Source of the DNA: Callaeas wilsoni
Taxonomy: Eukaryota > Chordata > Aves > Passeriformes > Callaeidae
Reading direction: 5' to 3'
Assembly: GCA_013398955.1 (NCBI GenBank)
Contig: VWPU01001330.1
Span: forward strand, 1-64,000
DNA: 64,000 nucleotides
The position numbers and the translations under genes were made by a program. The notes beneath the pieces were generated by a model. It made no database searches. It saw only the letters and a list, made by a program, of their open reading frames with translations, and had not been told where the DNA came from. Each line of letters begins with the position of its first letter. The first letter of the stretch is position 1. Positions 61,401-64,000 of this stretch are shown piece after piece.

Positions 61401-62069
61401 ATGAGAGCTGTTAAAGAGAAGCTCCTGGAAGGGAGTGGGGAGTGCATAGAGCTAGAATTGCGGCTCTCGGAGCGGCAACAAGTCAGAGATACAAAAACCC
61501 GGGTGTGCTACACATAGTCACGATCCAAGAGGAACCCTGGTGAACAGGCTGGGAGGAGCCACTGGTGCTTGAACAGCCCCGAAGCAGCACTTCAGGGACC
61601 TCCCACCCACTCCTCATTTGAGTGAAAACACCGAGTTCTCTGCTCCGGCCCCTCCGCTACCGGCAGCGACCCCGGAGCGGTTCCGCCTCCCCGTGCGGGA
61701 GGGGTCCCGGAGCAAAGCGGGGCCCGGCGGGTCCCCGGGCGGGGTCTCAAACCCCAGACGCCCTGCCCCGGGCACACCGGCGGCCCGACCCTTCACGGGC
61801 TGCCCCTACGCCGCTCCCGCAGCGGGACAGGAGCGGGCACTGCCCCGGCGGCACCCCCAGGCACAGGAGGACAGCCTCGGGCCCGGCTGCACAGGGGCGG
61901 CCTGCCCGCCCCTCAGCGCCGCGGGCCTTCACCGGGGCCACGGCCCCGCGGCCTGCCCGGGCAGTCGCGCCCTCCCGGCGGCGGGGACGGGGTCAGCCCG
62001 CGCCCCCAGCGCTCACCCGCTGGTCGGGGACAGGAAATCGGCGTCGTCCTCCTCCACCGCCGCGAACAT
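38133..62069 (-). CDS. FKBP15: FKBP15 (WAFL), FK506-binding protein 15, 29 exons, complete
   Basis: FKBP15 is an endosome-associated protein with an N-terminal WASP-homology-1-like domain, an FKBP-type PPIase-like domain and a long coiled coil. The human protein links early endosomes to actin and microtubules. The reconstructed CDS totals 3723 nt (1240 aa; human about 1219), and all 29 junctions keep frame. It starts [15 protein letters not shown] at 62069 and ends with an acidic [20 protein letters not shown] + DWLG, matching the human terminus. The start is chosen because it gives the conserved N-terminal sequence and lies at the CpG-island edge. It is head-to-head with the presumed SLC31A1, as in human. 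Introns carry several CR1 copies, mostly antisense to plus and thus sense to this gene in the 5' half. Exon coordinates are given in the sub-entries. Confidence 0.97.
38380..38608 (+). mobile_element. CR1 LINE 3' end, sense (antisense to FKBP15), last intron
   Basis: GGCACAGGCTGCCCAGGGCA, GGAGCCACCATCCCTGGAAG and AAGGTCATTTCCAACCTTAA, with the tail ATTCTGTGGTTCTACGATTC, are in CR1 3' order. Confidence 0.9.
40780..41090 (+). mobile_element. CR1 LINE 3' end, sense, FKBP15 intron
   Basis: It contains GGTGCCCAGAGAAGCTGTGG, GGATCCCTGGCAGTGTCCAA and GCTTTAAGGTTCCTTCCAAC, ending CCATTCTGTGTGACTC. Confidence 0.9.
43560..43880 (-). mobile_element. CR1 LINE fragment, antisense to plus, FKBP15 intron
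   Basis: The phrases 'ctaatatccaacctaaacct', 'gaggctccctcagctgttcc' and 'cctgaggagcccaggagtga' are the reverse complement of the CR1 3' third. The terminal tail is degraded. Confidence 0.85.
44540..45900. other. FKBP15 intron interior, no feature recognised
   Basis: This part of the 3.25-kb intron contains no exon-like block or recognisable repeat by eye. Confidence 0.5.
45909..45941 (-). other. FKBP15: Candidate 33-nt cassette microexon in the FKBP15 coiled coil
   Basis: On the minus strand an excellent acceptor (GCTTTCTCTTCCCAG, ending at 45942) and donor (CAG|GTGAGG, from 45908) bound 33 nt in phase 0. They encode [11 protein letters not shown] without a stop. Insertion falls exactly between EQEK (exon ending 47659) and AKVAEEL (exon starting 44403), so inclusion or skipping keeps frame. 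I know of no such segment in the human canonical protein. The peptide carries a proline and a glycine and would kink the coiled coil. Expression is unproven. Confidence 0.45.
52835..52945 (-). mobile_element. Short CR1 LINE 3' end, antisense to plus
   Basis: AATCACAGAACATTAAGGCT then 'ggaaaagacctctaaggtca' is the reverse complement of a CR1 3' tail. Confidence 0.75.
53455..53800 (-). mobile_element. CR1 LINE 3' end, antisense to plus
   Basis: It runs from a 'ttgttaaggttggaaaatac' 3' end through GGTGGTAACTCCACCCTGGG and 'ctaatatccaacataaacct' to GGGAGTTGTAGAGACTGAGA, in reverse CR1 order. Confidence 0.9.
56060..56290 (-). mobile_element. CR1 LINE 3' end, antisense to plus
   Basis: AATCATAGAAACATTAAGGT, 'ccatgttcaccaccaaacca' and GGGATGGTGACTCCACTGGG follow reverse CR1 3' order. 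Confidence 0.9.
58540..58745 (-). mobile_element. CR1 LINE 3' end, antisense to plus
   Basis: 'cacggagtcatttaggttgg', AAACCCCTGCAGGGATGGGG and 'ttttccctaatatccaaatt' follow reverse CR1 order. Confidence 0.9.
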
Positions 62070-62390
62070 CGCCAGCGACCGCCGGGGCGGGGACGGGCGG
62101 GCGGCGGCGGCGCTTTACGGCCCGGCGGCACCGGCACGGAGCGGGGGGCGGGGCTGGAGCGATACGTCACAAGGGGCGGGGCTTCAGTGGAACATCAGAG
62201 CAGCTGGGCGCCCGGGGCGGGGCTTAGCGAGACGGAGGGGCGGGCTTTGCTCATACGTCACGGGGCGGGGCCTCTGGGGACACGTCGAAGGGGCGGGGCT
62301 TAGAGCACTGCGGAGGGCGGGAACTCGGGGCGTTGCCGCGGGGGGCGGGGCTCGGCCGCGGGGCGGAGCGAAGGCCGCGGCTCGTGGCGG
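62070..62390. promoter_or_regulatory. Divergent promoter of FKBP15 and presumed SLC31A1, with six GC boxes and ACGTC half-sites
   Basis: This CpG island lies between the FKBP15 start codon and a plus-strand exon donor. Six perfect GGGGCGGGGC boxes start at 62145, 62173, 62214, 62262, 62290 and 62342. ATACGTCAC (CRE half-site like) occurs at 62162-62170 and 62253-62261, and a variant ACACGTCGA at 62279-62287. Each is followed within 9-11 bases by a GC box. Human SLC31A1 is reported to respond to copper through Sp1, which fits, but regulation here is inferred. Confidence 0.7.
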
Positions 62391-62397
62391 TCGCGCG
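62350..62397 (+). other. SLC31A1: Presumed non-coding first exon of SLC31A1 (copper transporter CTR1), 3' edge
   Basis: A strong donor (GCGCG|GTGAGT) at 62397/62398 on the plus strand inside the CpG island marks the end of a first exon; its 5' edge is not visible. No coding start with the His/Met-rich CTR1 N-terminus appears before the window ends. The assignment rests on human gene order, where SLC31A1 is head-to-head with FKBP15 and has a non-coding first exon. Confidence 0.5.
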
Positions 62398-64000
62398 GTG
62401 AGTGACGGGCGCGCGGGCAGGGTCTCGTGGCCCCCGCGCCCCCCTCCCTTCCCGGCCCCTCCGTCCCGCTGAGGGGGCCCACGGCCGGCCCCCTCCCCTC
62501 AGGCCGGGACGCGGCAGCTCGCGCCGGCGGCGCTGGAGGGGCCCGAGGGGATGGGCAGTCCTGGGACGTGGGGGTGGACGTGCGGGGTGAGCTCGGTGTG
62601 GGTGCGGGCAGCGCTCCCCGGGCTCCGGCGGAGGCGCCCGGCCCGGCCCGGCGGTTCCCAAGGTGACAGCCGGGCCCCCGTGCTGCCCGTGCCGCGGGGG
62701 AGCCGTGACCCGCCGGCGCTGCGGGCTGAGCCAGAGGGCCCGCGTGGCTCCGCTGAGGGCCCTGTGGGCACATGGGGCGCTCGGGAAGCAAGGCTGGGGA
62801 CACCCGGACCCTGCCGCGCTCCCGGTTCGGTTCTCTGAGTTACCCAGGGGCATCAGCGATGCGCTGTGTTCTTAACATCGGAATAGCTCCTTGCGTGGAT
62901 AAACGTCTGAGCCGCCCCTCTGAAGCAGTTTTCCACGTTCACGTCGTACCCTGAGGAATACGCATTTTTGTTGGTTTGTTTAATGAGTTTTTTGTGATTT
63001 GTTGTGTTTTTTCTGTGTTTTTTTCCCCTCTTGGAAAGCTGGTATCTCTATGTGCTTTGTGAGACCCCATGGGCTTTAATTTCACCTTAGATCCAAACGC
63101 TGTTGAAATGCAGGAAAACAGTGCACGAGAGGTTAGAATGGCAATAGGAGTTGAGTATTTCCTGTCTTTGGGTATTTGCTGGCACTGGTTGGAAATTTGT
63201 ACTGTCAGTTACTTACTGGATGTTTGAGTCTGAGCAGGCAGTTGCCGGGTCTCTTGTGGAGCTGAGTTTTCAGTAATTCAGGGGTTTATTGCACTGATTG
63301 AGATATCAGTGATTCCGCTTCTAAAGGGAGAAGATAAAGGGGAATGTTAAGCAGATTTATATTGTGGAATGTGCGATGAATTTAGAATGAAACTTGGAAA
63401 GGGTCAGAATCTTATTTCTGTTAAGAAAAAAATAAAACCACAATCATTTGGTGTGAATTTCTGGTGGGAGCAGATTGTTCCAACCTTGGTAAAGCGGGTG
63501 GACATGAACTCCCTTTGAGTGGGAGGTGTGGTCCCTTGGATGAAGAGAGTTTGTTGCTTTGGCTCCTGTATTTCTATCATGTTGATTGTTAAGATGGTTT
63601 TATTTTTTAAATGATGAAGACCCATGTGGGTACATCCTGGTATGGCACTTCAATTTAGGGTTTTTAGGTACAGGTAGCACACAGTTGGGTAGGGTTCCTT
63701 TCCTGAGTTGGAAGGGACCCACCAGGACCATCAAGTCCAGATCCTGGCCCTGCCCAGACCCCCCAACAATCCCACCCTGGGCATCCTAGGCAGCGCTCTT
63801 CCACCGCTCCTGGAGCTCTGGCAGCCTCGGGGCCGTGCCCATTCCCTGGGGAGCCTGGGCAGTGCCCAGCACCTCTGGGGGAAGAACCTTTCCCTCATCT
63901 CCAGCCTGAGCCTGCCCTGGGATAACTTCAGGCCGTTCCCTCAGGACCTGTAACAGAGCAGAGATCGGAGCTGCCCCTCAGGAGGAGCTGCAGCCTCTGG
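62398..64000 (+). other. SLC31A1: Presumed SLC31A1 intron 1 (start)
   Basis: GC-rich for about 450 bases, then A/T-richer. I recognise no coding exon. The CR1 copy at 63700-63990 is the only identified element. Confidence 0.45.
63700..63990 (-). mobile_element. CR1 LINE 3' end, antisense, near-identical subfamily copy
   Basis: It starts GAGTTGGAAGGGACCCACCA, like the copy at 1969, and repeats the CTCGGGGCCGTGCCCATTCC and 'cacctctgggggaagaacct' blocks shared with the plus-strand copies near 23.2 and 30.2 kb. Confidence 0.9.

Larger units (their letters stand above)
54656..62069 (-). other. FKBP15: FKBP15 exons 1-9: WH1-like and FKBP-type domains (residues 1-286)
   Basis: Exons: 62017-62069, 60671-60780, 60283-60370, 59669-59738, 58143-58217, 56969-57067, 56444-56593, 55675-55743 and 54656-54799. 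Residues of about 70-170 form the WH1-like part ([50 protein letters not shown]). Residues of about 190-286 form the FKBP-like part ([41 protein letters not shown]). The exon-3 acceptor is a tandem CAGCAG (starts at 60370 or 60367), allowing inclusion or loss of one residue. The acceptor before 54799 (CTGCAACCCAAAG) is weaker but is fixed by the reading frame. Confidence 0.95.

Noticed and set aside
62398..64000. Coding start of SLC31A1 within the window
   Set aside because: No His/Met-rich N-terminal coding block is present before the end; the coding exons must lie further right.

Overview
The window is vertebrate nuclear DNA, almost certainly from a bird. It contains many truncated CR1 LINE copies on both strands whose 3' ends carry the ATTCTATG/GATTCTGTGA-type tail, has no Alu- or B1-like SINEs, has compact GT-AG introns, and encodes proteins slightly diverged from the mammalian orthologues. 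A songbird is plausible, but I cannot prove it from the sequence.

Layout from left to right: (1) 1-2.9 kb: CpG-rich start with a full CRE palindrome, CR1 pieces and a 71-bp triplicate, but no recognisable gene. (2) 2.9-5.85 kb, minus strand: complete RPL12, 7 exons and 165 aa, with a TATA-like box, a TOP-type start and a TCTCGCGAGA promoter motif. (3) 6.3-33 kb, plus strand: LRSAM1, with a probable non-coding first exon at 6.38 kb and 24 coding exons (10371-32105, 728 aa) encoding LRRs, a coiled coil, a SAM domain, tandem TSG101-binding motifs and a C-terminal RING. Its introns hold four minisatellites. (4) 34.6-35.1 kb, plus strand: an intronless 180-aa RING protein ending in a C-terminal membrane anchor. 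(5) 36.56-62.1 kb, minus strand: complete FKBP15 (WAFL), 29 exons and 1240 aa, plus a candidate 33-nt microexon. (6) 62.1-64 kb: GC-box-rich divergent promoter, then a plus-strand non-coding first exon and the start of its intron. By human gene order this should be SLC31A1 (copper transporter CTR1).

The genes are not an operon. RPL12 and LRSAM1 are divergent, as are FKBP15 and the presumed SLC31A1. LRSAM1 and FKBP15 are both endosome/vesicle-traffic proteins, but their adjacency is a synteny feature. In human, RPL12-LRSAM1 (9q33.3) and FKBP15-SLC31A1 (9q32) lie far apart on chromosome 9, so this window spans a rearrangement junction between the two blocks. The RING-membrane gene sits at that junction.

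I reconstructed the exons by eye from splice signals and remembered human protein homology. All three long coding sums are divisible by three and the junctions join in frame. I found no convincing new multi-gene system. The best leads are the FKBP15 microexon, the RING-anchor gene, the 125-bp higher-order minisatellite, the order of the TSG101 motifs in LRSAM1, and motifs in the two divergent promoters.
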